The notes beneath the pieces are model-generated. The model worked only from the letters and a program-made list of their open reading frames with translations. It was not told the origin of the DNA and made no database searches. This document shows, piece by piece, positions 34,750 to 42,659 of a DNA stretch of 64,000 nt. The first letter of the stretch is position 1, and each line of letters opens with the position of its first letter. The DNA comes from Pseudolabrys sp. (GTDB lineage Bacteria; Pseudomonadota; Alphaproteobacteria; Rhizobiales; Xanthobacteraceae). The translations under genes and the position numbers were made by a program. The DNA lies in NCBI GenBank assembly GCA_029980465.1, contig JARYIJ010000001.1, positions 620,001 to 684,000 on the forward strand. Direction: 5' to 3'.

Positions 34750-36075
34750 TTAGAGTCCCGCCCCGACCTCGGCCGAGAGCCAGCGCGCCACGCGCATCAG
34801 TCTGGCGTCGTCGCCCGGCGCGCAGACCAGTTGCACGCCGAGCGGCATGCCGTCCTCGCCTTTGAGCAGCGGCAATGTCAGCGACGGCAGACCGGTCAGC
34901 GACCACAGCGAATTGAACGCCGGATTGCCGGTCGCTTCGCCCTTCGGCGCCACGCCCGGAGTGGCCGGTGTCAGGATCGCATCGTAATCCGCAAGGATAC
35001 GGCCGAGGCCTGCGCGATAGCGCATGCGGTTGTCCTGCGCCGCGAGATAGCGCAAGGCCGGCGTTGCCGCGCCCTCGGCCAGCAGTTCGCGCAGTTGCTC
35101 GCTCGAATCCGACTCCCGTCCGCTGGACACGATCTCGCCGAACTGCCGCGCCATGTCCGCCGCCATGACGACGCGGTGGTCGACCCACGCTTTCGCGAAG
35201 CTGTCATCGAGATCGACCGTTTCGGCGCCGACGCGGCGCGCCAGGTCCTCGACCGCGCGGCGCGCTTCGAGGTCCGCCTTGTCCCAGACCTGGGTGCGCA
35301 CAAAGGCGAGACGCCGCGGCTTCGGCTCAGCCTCAACGGCGTCCTCGAAATCGGGCGGTGCGCCCGGCCGGCTGTCCGGATCGTTGGCGTCGAAGCCGGC
35401 CAAAATCCCGAGGATCAGCGCGGCATCGGCCAGCGAGCGCGCGAAAACGCCAACATGATCAAGCGTGCGCGACAGCAGCAGGCAGCCGTGACGCGAGTTG
35501 AGCCCATGACTCGGCTTGACGCCGATAACGCCGCAGAACGCCGCCGGCCGGATCACCGAGCCGTTGGTTTGTGTGCCTATGGCGAGCGGCACCATCTGCG
35601 CAGCGACAGCGGCGGCCGAGCCGGACGACGAGCCGCCGGGCGTGCGTGACGGGTCGTGCGGATTGCGCGTCGCGCCTGGATGGAAATAGGCGAATTCGGT
35701 GGTCACCGTCTTGCCGAGGATCACGGCGCCTGCGGCGCGTAGCCGTGCAACCGCGGCGGCATCCCGCGCCAGCCGCCGGCCCTTCATCAGGGGCGAGCCG
35801 CATTCAGTCGGAAAATCGAAGGTATCGAACACGTCCTTGATCGCGACAGGAACGCCATGGAGTGGGCCGGTCACATGCCCCCGTACCTGGTGCTCGTCGA
35901 GCGCGCGCGCCTGTTCGAGCGCGTAGTCGGAATCGAGATGGGTGAAAGCATGAACCTTCGGCTCAAGCGCGGCGATGCGGTCGAGGCAGGCTCTGGTATA
36001 GTCCTCGGCGGACAGATGCCCCCTGGCGATCTGGACGGCCGCCTCGGCGGCGGATAGGGCGATCAGGTCGGTCAT
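34750..36075 (-). CDS. Amidase-signature family amidase (first of three in window)
   Basis: The 441-residue amidase has the Lys-cisSer-Ser triad regions: Lys in GVPVAIKDVFDTFDFPTEC, cis-Ser in TPGGSSSGSAAAVAAQMVP, and the nucleophile in GTQTNGSVIRPAAFCGVIG. Such enzymes hydrolyse amides of short or aromatic acids, or indoleacetamide; the substrate is not predictable. ATG 36075 (MTDLIALSAAEAA) is preferred over one ten codons earlier. It stands alone between groEL and the ABC exporter; G+C is like the chromosome, unlike the amidases in the island. Confidence 0.92.
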   Translation of the reverse strand: MTDLIALSAAEAAVQIARGHLSAEDYTRACLDRIAALEPKVHAFTHLDSDYALEQARALDEHQVRGHVTGPLHGVPVAIKDVFDTFDFPTECGSPLMKGRRLARDAAAVARLRAAGAVILGKTVTTEFAYFHPGATRNPHDPSRTPGGSSSGSAAAVAAQMVPLAIGTQTNGSVIRPAAFCGVIGVKPSHGLNSRHGCLLLSRTLDHVGVFARSLADAALILGILAGFDANDPDSRPGAPPDFEDAVEAEPKPRRLAFVRTQVWDKADLEARRAVEDLARRVGAETVDLDDSFAKAWVDHRVVMAADMARQFGEIVSSGRESDSSEQLRELLAEGAATPALRYLAAQDNRMRYRAGLGRILADYDAILTPATPGVAPKGEATGNPAFNSLWSLTGLPSLTLPLLKGEDGMPLGVQLVCAPGDDARLMRVARWLSAEVGAGL

Positions 36076-36281
36076 GGCGCTTCCCGGCTTCCCGTCGCGT
36101 TTCATTACTTAAATTTCACGAGCCCGCAAGGAATGGACGGACTAGCAACGGCTTCGACTCGGCGCCCGCCGCCCTAATACGCCATTTGATTGGCCGATTC
36201 GATTGCCACCCATAATGTGACATCCCAGCACCTTGCTCGATCGCGGAAAACGACGCGGTCGCGGCGCCACAGGAGATCACC

Positions 36282-38045
36282 GTGACCGGCTTCTTCGCTA
36301 CCCTTGCCACCATCTGGCGGCTCGCCATTCCCTATTTCAAATCCGAGGACCGCTGGCCGGGCGGCATTCTGCTCGCCGCCGTCGTCTCGATCGAGCTGGC
36401 GATCGTCGGCATCAACGTGCTGCTCAACCAGTGGAACAACACTTTTTACAACGCCCTGCAGCAGAAGAACTGGGCGACCTTCATCTATCAGCTTGAGTAC
36501 TTCTGCGTGCTGGCGGCGATCTACATCGTGCTTGCCGTCTACCAGCTCTATCTCAATCAGTGGCTGGTTATCCGCTGGCGGCGCTGGATGACAAAGGTCT
36601 ATCTCGAGCGCTGGCTCAACGGCCCCAACCACTACCGCATGCAGTTGCTTGGCGACGCCGCCGACAACCCGGACCAGCGCATCGCCGAAGACATCAACTC
36701 GTTCATCGGCGGCGGGCCAGCAGCCGGCGGCGTTTTGCCAATCGGTCTCGGCCTGCTGAACTCGATCGTTACGCTGATCTCGTTCGCCTTCATCCTGTGG
36801 AGCTTGTCGAACGCGGCGCCGCTGACCCTGTTCGGCACCACCATCGCAATTCCCGGCTACCTGTTCTGGGTCGCGCTGGTTTACGCATTCGTCGGCACGA
36901 TCCTCACGCATCTCATCGGCCGCGCCCTCATCCGGCTCAACTTCATGCAGCAGCGCTATGAGGCCGACTTCCGCTTCAATCTGGTGCGCGTGCGCGAGAA
37001 CTCGGAGCAGATCGCCCTGCTCGAGGGCGAGGATGCCGAACGCGAGCGGCTGCTCAGCCGCTTCTCCAGCATCGTGAGCAACTGGATCGCGATCATGTTG
37101 CGCCAGAAGAAGCTGACCTTCCTGACCGCCGGCTATTCGCAGGTGTCGTCGGTGTTTCCTTTCATCGTCGTCAGCCCGGCCTATTTCGCCGGCGCGGTGC
37201 AGCTCGGCGGCCTGATGCAGACGGCATCCGCCTTCAACAGCGTGCAAGGCGCCTTGTCGTTCTTCATCACGGCGTATCGCTCGCTTGCCGAGTGGCGCGC
37301 GGTGATCGAGCGTCTCGATGGCTTCGACAAATCGATCGAGCTCGCCGAGGCCGCCGCCGTCACAGCGCCGGTCATCGCGCATAAGACCGTGGATGCAAAG
37401 GCGGTCACGGTTGACGACCTCGCCGTCCGCCTGCCCACCGGTACGCCGCTGGTCGCGGCTGACGATCTCGCCTTTTCTGGCGCCGAACACGTCCTGGTTA
37501 CCGGACCGTCCGGATCCGGCAAATCCACCTTGTTCCGCGCAATGGCCGGCATCTGGCCGTTCGGCTCCGGCACCGTCGCCATTCCGAAAAACGCCAAGGT
37601 CATGATGCTGCCGCAGCGGCCGTATTTCCCGATCGCGCCGCTCGGCGCCGCGGTGATCTATCCCGCGGAGCCGGGCGCGATCGACGAGACCCGGATCGTC
37701 GAAGCCATCACCGCGGTCGGGCTGCCCGCGCTGGTCGCACGTATCGGCGAGGAAGCGCACTGGAACCGCATGCTGTCGCTCGGCGAGCAGCAGCGTCTCG
37801 GCATCGCGCGCGCTATCCTGTATCAGCCGGACTTCCTGTTCCTCGACGAGGCCACCGCCTCGCTCGACGAACCGTCGGAGGCCGCGCTCTATCGGCTGCT
37901 CGACGAGCGGCTGAAAAATACCGCCATCATCTCGATCGGCCACCGCGGCACGCTCAAGGCGTTCCACGACCGTCAGTTGACGCTGAACCGCAACGGCACG
38001 CAGTTCGAAGTCCGCGAGGCGGCGAGCGCGCAGCCGGCGGCCTAG
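36282..38045 (+). CDS. SbmA/BacA-like ABC transporter (permease-ATPase fusion)
   Basis: The 587-residue protein has an SbmA/BacA-type membrane domain (WRLAIPYFKSEDRWPGG, LLNQWNNTFYNALQQKNW, YLNQWLVIRWRRWMT) followed by an ATPase domain with Walker A GPSGSGKST, LSLGEQQRLGIARA and Walker B FLFLDEAT. This is the YddA / BacA-related group, which carries peptides, cobalamin or very-long-chain fatty acids. GTG 36282 follows AGGAGA. Its TAG stop (38043-38045) straddles the junction with the inserted IS element; the same stop would exist without the insertion. Confidence 0.92.
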   Translation: MTGFFATLATIWRLAIPYFKSEDRWPGGILLAAVVSIELAIVGINVLLNQWNNTFYNALQQKNWATFIYQLEYFCVLAAIYIVLAVYQLYLNQWLVIRWRRWMTKVYLERWLNGPNHYRMQLLGDAADNPDQRIAEDINSFIGGGPAAGGVLPIGLGLLNSIVTLISFAFILWSLSNAAPLTLFGTTIAIPGYLFWVALVYAFVGTILTHLIGRALIRLNFMQQRYEADFRFNLVRVRENSEQIALLEGEDAERERLLSRFSSIVSNWIAIMLRQKKLTFLTAGYSQVSSVFPFIVVSPAYFAGAVQLGGLMQTASAFNSVQGALSFFITAYRSLAEWRAVIERLDGFDKSIELAEAAAVTAPVIAHKTVDAKAVTVDDLAVRLPTGTPLVAADDLAFSGAEHVLVTGPSGSGKSTLFRAMAGIWPFGSGTVAIPKNAKVMMLPQRPYFPIAPLGAAVIYPAEPGAIDETRIVEAITAVGLPALVARIGEEAHWNRMLSLGEQQRLGIARAILYQPDFLFLDEATASLDEPSEAALYRLLDERLKNTAIISIGHRGTLKAFHDRQLTLNRNGTQFEVREAASAQPAA

Positions 38046-38883
38046 GTCACATACTCATAAATAGGATTCCGTTTTTTGGCGAACCGTGATTCAAAGCTCC
38101 AGCGATGGAGGTTTGAATGGCCCGTTTTGATCTGACGGATTTCGAATGGTCTGTGATAGCGCCGCTGTTGCCGAACAAGGTGCGGGGCGTGAAGCGGGTG
38201 GACGACCGGCGGGTGCTCAACGGGATATTCTGGCGGCTGCGCACCGGCGCGCCTTGGGCGGATATCCCCGAGCGCTACGGTCCGTACACGACCTGCGTGA
38301 ACCGCTTCAACCGTTGGCGCAAGGCAGGCGTCTGGGATCGCATCCTGCAGGCGGTTTCGAAGGCTTACGACGGCACGCTGCAGATGATCGACTCGTCGTC
38401 GATCCGAGTGCATCAGCACGCCGCCAACGGTCAAAAAAAGCGGCGCGATCCCGTTGCATGGGTCGCTCGCGGGGCGGGCTGACCACCAAAATCCATGCCC
38501 TTGTCGATGCCTGCGGACTGCCAATCCTGCTGAAGATCACCGAGGGCCAGGCGCATGACGGGCGCAGCGCAAACGGCATGCTGGGTTCGCTGGGCCGAGG
38601 CGACATCTTGCTGGCCGACCGCGGCTACGACTCCGACGCCCTGCGGCTGGAGCTTGCCACACGCGGCGCATGCGCCAATGTCAAGCTCATGCCCAACCGG
38701 GTGAACTTGCCGCCGTTCAACAAGAGGCTCTATCGCAAGCGCAATCTCGTCGAGCGCTTCTTCAACAAGCTTAAGCATTTTCGAGCCGTCGCAACCCGCT
38801 ACGATAAGCGCGACGACAACTATCTCGCATCCATCAAACTCGCATCTATACGAATTTGGATGCGTTTTAATGAGTCGATGACC
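38045..38883 (+). mobile_element. IS5-family insertion sequence (about 839 bp)
   Basis: The ends are imperfect inverted repeats. The left starts GGTCACATACTCATAAA, and the right, reversed, reads GGTCATCGACTCATTAAA. The target duplication is TA (38043-38044 and 38884-38885) or, read more broadly, CTAG. The element carries a transposase in two overlapping frames with an A7 run between them, characteristic of the IS427-like group of the IS5 family. It inserted exactly at the end of the ABC transporter gene. All catalytic residues are present, so it may be active. Confidence 0.92.
38117..38482 (+). CDS. IS5-family transposase OrfA
   Basis: The 121-residue product begins MARFDLTDFEWSVIAPLLP, the usual DUF4096 N-terminal domain. 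It includes the first catalytic Asp in TLQMIDSSSIRVHQH. The frame leaves the conserved sequence after an A7 run at 38433-38439 (NGQKK), where a -1 slip would join it to OrfB. In the IS427-like group the full transposase is made by such frameshifting. Confidence 0.9.
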   Translation: MARFDLTDFEWSVIAPLLPNKVRGVKRVDDRRVLNGIFWRLRTGAPWADIPERYGPYTTCVNRFNRWRKAGVWDRILQAVSKAYDGTLQMIDSSSIRVHQHAANGQKKRRDPVAWVARGAG

Positions 38884-38886
38884 TAG
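38437..38886 (+). CDS. IS5-family transposase OrfB (reached by -1 frameshift at A7)
   Basis: After the slip the frame reads KAARSRCMGRSRGGLTTKIH, with the second catalytic Asp in ILLADRGYDSDALR and the Glu in RNLVERFFNKLKHFR, completing the DDE triad. The TAG stop (38884-38886) is not wholly inside the element: it uses the TA of the target site plus the following G. There is no obvious independent start codon, so this is the second half of a fusion protein. Confidence 0.85.
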   Translation, partial: KAARSRCMGRSRGGLTTKIHALVDACGLPILLKITEGQAHDGRSANGMLGSLGRGDILLADRGYDSDALRLELATRGACANVKLMPNRVNLPPFNKRLYRKRNLVERFFNKLKHFRAVATRYDKRDDNYLASIKLASIRIWMRFNESMT

Positions 38887-38962
38887 GCCGATGCCGGACA
38901 TTCGGCGGCGATCCGGTCCGGACCGCCGCCCGATTGATGTCAGACCCGAATACGGAGCCGCG

Positions 38963-39841
38963 TTACTTGATCGCCGAGAGGGCCGTGTCGAACTTGAGCA
39001 TGGCGACGAACTTGCCTTCGCAAGCATCCTTGCCCGCATTGCCGGCGCCGCCGACAAAGCAGATCGCATTGCCGCCGCTGGCGACCGAACCGCTGGTGTT
39101 CGTACCCCAGTAACGAAGGTCGAGCGTGAAGACCTTGTAGTTGATATCGAAACCGACGTCCCAGTAGGTATAGCTCTGCACGCCGAGCGTGGTGTTCGGA
39201 CCCGAGCCGTACCACTGGCGCCCGATCTCCGGGTTGATCGAAAGATTCACGTCGGCAATCGGATGCCACGGCAGCGTGATGACCGCATTGGCCGAATAGT
39301 AGCCGGCATTGCCGTTGCCGAGCCACGGACCCGCGATGTTGTACTTGTTGTTGAAGTCGTTGCCGCCGTCGACGATGGCGCCGATCGTCAGCCAGTCCGC
39401 GACCTTGTACGACGGCTTGGCGTAGAATTCGGTGTAATCGCCGAAGCCGTTCGCGGTGCTGTCGGGATACTGGTAGTTCACGATACCGACATCGAGGCCG
39501 AAGTTGCCCCACGAGAAACGGGCGCCTGCGGTGATATCGAACTCCGCGTTCGCGAAGGACGAGTAGAGGCTCGAGCCCCACACGCCCGTATAGAGCGTGA
39601 GCCAGTCGGCCGGCTTGAAATCGAGCTCGGTATAACCCTGGATGGCCGGCTTGTGCGCCGACTGCGAGACGCCGCGCAGAATGTAATCGGACGTGAAGGC
39701 AACCCCGAACAGCACATCCCACTGGCTCGGCGCCGGCGCGGCGACGGCCGGCTTGGCCTTGACCGGCACATCCGCGGCGACAACCGGCGCGGCTGCCAAG
39801 CCGGCGAATACAGCGACCGCGGACAAAACGACGTTCTTCAT
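38963..39841 (-). CDS. TorF-type putative outer-membrane porin
   Basis: The 292-residue protein has a signal peptide (MKNVVLSAVAVFAGLAAAPVVAA), a Pro/Ala-rich linker and then alternating aromatic beta strands (VLFGVAFTSDYILRGVSQS, LTLYTGVWGSSLY, FGLDVGIVNYQYP) typical of the TIGR02001 (TorF family) group. Two cysteines near the C-terminus (AICFVGG, DACEGKF) probably form a disulphide. The final residue is Lys rather than the usual Phe. The transported substance is unknown. Confidence 0.85.
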   Translation of the reverse strand: MKNVVLSAVAVFAGLAAAPVVAADVPVKAKPAVAAPAPSQWDVLFGVAFTSDYILRGVSQSAHKPAIQGYTELDFKPADWLTLYTGVWGSSLYSSFANAEFDITAGARFSWGNFGLDVGIVNYQYPDSTANGFGDYTEFYAKPSYKVADWLTIGAIVDGGNDFNNKYNIAGPWLGNGNAGYYSANAVITLPWHPIADVNLSINPEIGRQWYGSGPNTTLGVQSYTYWDVGFDINYKVFTLDLRYWGTNTSGSVASGGNAICFVGGAGNAGKDACEGKFVAMLKFDTALSAIK

Positions 39842-40212
39842 TGACCCTGCCCCCTTTGCAGTTCGACCGGATTGCCGGTCTGCACGTGCTCATCGCCAGG
39901 GCGTACGGAGCTTGCGTCGTGATGACGACTCGCAGTCGGCCCGCGCGCCACGCGACGTGCATGACGCGGCCAATGTCCGAAGGGACTCGAACAGCGGCAA
40001 GACGAAAACAATGGCAATTGCTGCCTTATTAGGCGAAACGGTCTCTTGCCGACGACGCGCCGTCACATTGAATTGCGGGTGTGATCGGAAAAGCACAATT
40101 GCCTTGAACGCGAATCCTCAACCGTCAAAGCCGGATTGCCGTGAAACGATTCGCACAAGGAAAACGGCGAGGCCCGGTGGGGCCCCGCCGTACTGCAATC
40201 CCTGCGGAACCT
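39842..40212. other. Intergenic region upstream of the porin gene
   Basis: This 371-base gap shows no credible gene. It must contain the porin promoter. Several AT-rich patches (CAATTG near 40010 and 40100) are present but no pair of hexamers is convincing. Near the end of the convergently placed reductase gene, GGCGAGGCCC-GGTGG-GGCCCCGCC (about 40168-40192) is a strong hairpin that may act as that gene's terminator. Confidence 0.4.
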
Positions 40213-41283
40213 TCAGGCCGCGGCTTTCTTGCGGTTTGCCTCGAGCCGGCTGTCCACCAGCGCCACGATCTGATCGACTACCGGATTGCTCATGCCCTTC
40301 TGGCGGGCGATGAGCTGCACCAGCTTGTCGGCGCGTTCGATGTTCGGGGCGCCATTCTGCAGCGCGCGCGCCGCCGAGGCCGGCCGGGTCAGGCTTTCCG
40401 CCGCCGCGGCGTATTTCTCGAACGGCACGAGATCGTTGGGATTGGCGCCGAGCTTGACGCACAGGTCGAACACGAAGTTGTAGACCGAGCGCGACTCCTC
40501 GAGGTTCGAGTGCACGGCCTCCTGCGCGGTGCGCATGCCGTCCTTGGTGATGCAGCGGTAGTTGCCGGCAAGCAGCATCGCCCACTTGGCGAGCGGCACG
40601 AAAATCGAATCGTAGACCCGCAGCTTGACCGGCAGCTCGATCCTGCTGCCGTCGCCCGGATCGAACCGCACGGCGTCGATGTCCTTCTCGATCTGGCGCA
40701 GGATCGCGGTCTGCTGATCGTTGTCAAAGCGCGCCACCTTGAAGTTGGTCGGCAGCGTGACCTGAAGCACGTTGACCTTCTCGTCCGGCGGACGCACCGC
40801 CTGCGGATCGGGGCTGCACAGCGTGATGGCGCCGGGCTCGAAATTGTCCCACACGGTCGGATCGGTATAGGCGGGCTTGAGCGCTTCGGCGTCGAGGCCG
40901 GGGATGCGCTTCATGTAGGCGAGCGGCGGCATGTTCATGATCGACATGCACGGCACTTTCGACTTCGCCACCGCGTCAAGCAGTTCGCGCACGCCCGGCG
41001 AGCGGTACTGCGGCTCCTGCATCGCCAGGCCGACCAGATCGTAATCCTTGGGATTGACGCCGGCGGCGCCGCCCGCCGTTACCTTGCCCGGCAGCTTGCG
41101 GGAATCGAGGATGACGGGGTCCTTGCGGCCGCGCACCGGCAGGCGCACGCGAAAGCCCTCGGCATTGATGAGATCGGCTTCCGCCGGCAGGCAGACGTGA
41201 TGGATCCTGTGGCCGCCGAACAGCATCTTCGAGGCGAGCAACGAGCCGTAGGCTGCGCCCATGATGAGAATGTTGTACGGCAT
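40213..41283 (-). CDS. Ketopantoate reductase-like (ApbA/PanE fold) dehydrogenase
   Basis: The 356-residue protein starts MPYNILIMGAAYGSLLASKM, a Rossmann-type beta-alpha-beta with GxxxGS in place of the classical GxGxxG. It continues with the ApbA/PanE two-domain layout, including the C-terminal helical region around RCITKDGMRTAQEAV. The altered dinucleotide loop suggests an NAD(P)H-dependent reductase of a distinct branch rather than true PanE. AAGGAGG lies at optimal distance before ATG 41283. The substrate is unknown. Confidence 0.75.
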   Translation of the reverse strand: MPYNILIMGAAYGSLLASKMLFGGHRIHHVCLPAEADLINAEGFRVRLPVRGRKDPVILDSRKLPGKVTAGGAAGVNPKDYDLVGLAMQEPQYRSPGVRELLDAVAKSKVPCMSIMNMPPLAYMKRIPGLDAEALKPAYTDPTVWDNFEPGAITLCSPDPQAVRPPDEKVNVLQVTLPTNFKVARFDNDQQTAILRQIEKDIDAVRFDPGDGSRIELPVKLRVYDSIFVPLAKWAMLLAGNYRCITKDGMRTAQEAVHSNLEESRSVYNFVFDLCVKLGANPNDLVPFEKYAAAAESLTRPASAARALQNGAPNIERADKLVQLIARQKGMSNPVVDQIVALVDSRLEANRKKAAA

Positions 41284-41429
41284 GCAAGTTCCTCCTTGTG
41301 GCGCTTGAACGCGCCTGGGTCGCGCCCCGTTGTTGCGCCGGATGCTATTCGCCTCGCCCCGCCGATGCAACGCGACCGGAATGCGAGCACTGGCAAGGCG
41401 TTAGCACGTGCGAAAGGAGCAGTGCAGGC

Positions 41430-41860
41430 AAGCGCCATCGCCCCTGTTGTTGGCTGCGCGGGGGTACGCCGTTTCTTTTCCCCGCCTCCGCGGGGACAAG
41501 CCTTTTCCCTTCGCGAAAGAGCGAAGGGAATGGAGCGCCGAGCGGCGCACCATCGGGACTCCTGGCGAGAGGAGTCCCACACGCCTGGCGAGGCGTGCCG
41601 TGCATCTGGCGAGATGCACACGCCCCTCGGCGCTCCATCGCGGCTTCGCGGAAGGCCGCAGCCTGTCCGCAGACCCAGGGCCGCGCTTCGCCAGGACAAT
41701 TTGGGTCCCGGCTTAAGCAGGCTCCCTGCGGACGGGTCGTCATGCCCGTCGGGCGGGGTCCCGGGCCTCCCGGGGATGGGCTTGCGAAACCCACCCGCAG
41801 GCACCGCATCCGGCCCCGCCATCAGCACGCCTCTAGATGGCGCCCTTCGAGGGACCGGAC
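41430..41860 (-). ncRNA. Candidate structured non-coding RNA, copy B
   Basis: This is an inverted copy of the element at 10689-11065. Bases 41860 down to about 41627 match copy A almost base for base. A perfect 12-bp stem (41530-41541 with 41627-41638) then closes a multiloop of three hairpins: 41600-41619 (7-bp stem), 41580-41597 (7-bp) and 41555-41578 (9-bp). Read on the minus strand, their loops all contain UCGCC. A CCCTTCGC/GCGAAGGG hairpin follows near 41510-41530. The fold matches copy A although the sequence between the stems differs. Ends are approximate. Confidence 0.45.
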
Positions 41861-41866
41861 CGTGTG

Positions 41867-41894
41867 ACTATAGTCCTCTTAGGAATATTGTCAA
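41867..41894 (-). promoter_or_regulatory. Near-consensus sigma-70 promoter of RNA candidate, copy B
   Basis: On the minus strand TTGACA (41894-41889), 16 bases, then TATAGT (41872-41867). Both hexamers and spacing equal those of copy A; four consecutive spacer bases differ, so the promoter elements are the conserved part. Confidence 0.6.
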
Positions 41895-41913
41895 GAGATA
41901 GGCAAGCCCATCT

Positions 41914-42085
41914 CCTCATGGTGAGGAGCGCCCCGATGTCGGGTTTACCCGACATCGGTGAGTTATGCGCAAGTCGGCCAAGGCCGACTTGCGTGGCGCG
42001 TCTCGAACCATGAGGCCCGGCGTACACAATGCACGGGCCGCCTCTCCTTCGAGACGCCGCGCTCGCGCGGCTCCTCAGGATGAGG
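41914..42085. repeat. REP-like unit, inverted copy, carrying two extra perfect hairpins (41933-41992)
   Basis: This is the inverted counterpart of 10482-10632, bounded by CCTCATGGTGAGG and CCTCAGGATGAGG. Within it, absent from the other copy, are two perfect 11-bp-stem hairpins. The first is CCGATGTCGGG with CCCGACATCGG (41933-41958, loop TTTA). The second is GCAAGTCGGCC with GGCCGACTTGC (41969-41992, loop AA). Confidence 0.7.
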
Positions 42086-42115
42086 CGGTGTGGGGCCGCG
42101 AACCGTTCTCTGACT

Positions 42116-42266
42116 GTCATCGCCGGGCAACCGGGTCCGCGCGGAAGCGCGGCCCGGTCGTAAACTTGACCCGGCGATCCATGAGGCCGTGTAACAAGTG
42201 CCGCCTTACGTAAGCCCGCGTGTGGAGCGATGCCTCATGGATGCCCGGGTCAAGCCCGGGCATGAC
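42116..42266. repeat. Long GTCAT...ATGAC two-hairpin element, inverted copy (151 bp)
   Basis: Same length as 10302-10452 and opposite orientation: starts GTCATCGCCGGGCAACC and ends CCCGGGCATGAC. Together with the REP-like unit and RNA candidate it forms the far arm of the roughly 600-bp inverted duplication. Confidence 0.75.
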
Positions 42267-42342
42267 GTCCGAGTGTATTGCTGCCAAACGGGATCACCGG
42301 ACCAGCCCAGATACGAGACCGAGAATGTAAAAGCGCCTTGAT

Positions 42343-42385
42343 CCTCATGGTGAGGAGCGCCGCAGGCGCGTCTCGAACCATGAGG
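42343..42385. repeat. Short REP-like palindrome
   Basis: CCTCATGGTGAGGAGC at the left and CGTCTCGAACCATGAGG at the right, a compact version of the 10482-10632 unit. It directly precedes family-2 repeat copy 4. Confidence 0.65.
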
Positions 42386-42388
42386 CCC

Positions 42389-42615
42389 CGGCCGAAAAGA
42401 GCCCGTCAAGATCAACGACGTGTCCCGGACGCGGTGCAGCACGAGCCATAAGCGCCCTTGCTCGCGCTATGGCGAAGTGATGCACCGCAGAGCCGGGACC
42501 CCGGTTATACTGTAAAGAAACCGGGATCCCGGGTCTGCAGCGCACCGTTTCACGCTGCGCTGCGCCCGGGACACGAGTTTGGAAACCCGGAATCATTTCC
42601 GGTCAGATTGTCAGG
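42389..42615. repeat. Composite repeat family 2, copy 4
   Basis: Same orientation as copies 1 and 2: AACGACGTGTCCCGGACGCG, inner GGGACCCCGG / CCGGGATCCCGG, GCGCCCGGGACACGAG, then GGTCAGATTGTCAGG. The outermost left edge is replaced by GGCCGAAAAGAGCCCG. It ends 45 bases before the malate synthase stop codon; no gene is seen between. Confidence 0.75.
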
Positions 42616-42659
42616 ATGCGGCGGATGAAGGCCTCGCCTCATCCGCCATCATCGCCAAT

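Noticed and set aside
36174..37967. A 597-residue minus-strand frame
   Set aside because: It is antisense to the SbmA/BacA-like transporter, whose motifs are all intact on the plus strand.
40141..41901. A 586-residue plus-strand frame
   Set aside because: It is antisense to the ketopantoate reductase-like gene and then runs into the repeat field; composition is His/Arg-rich and no homology is recognisable.
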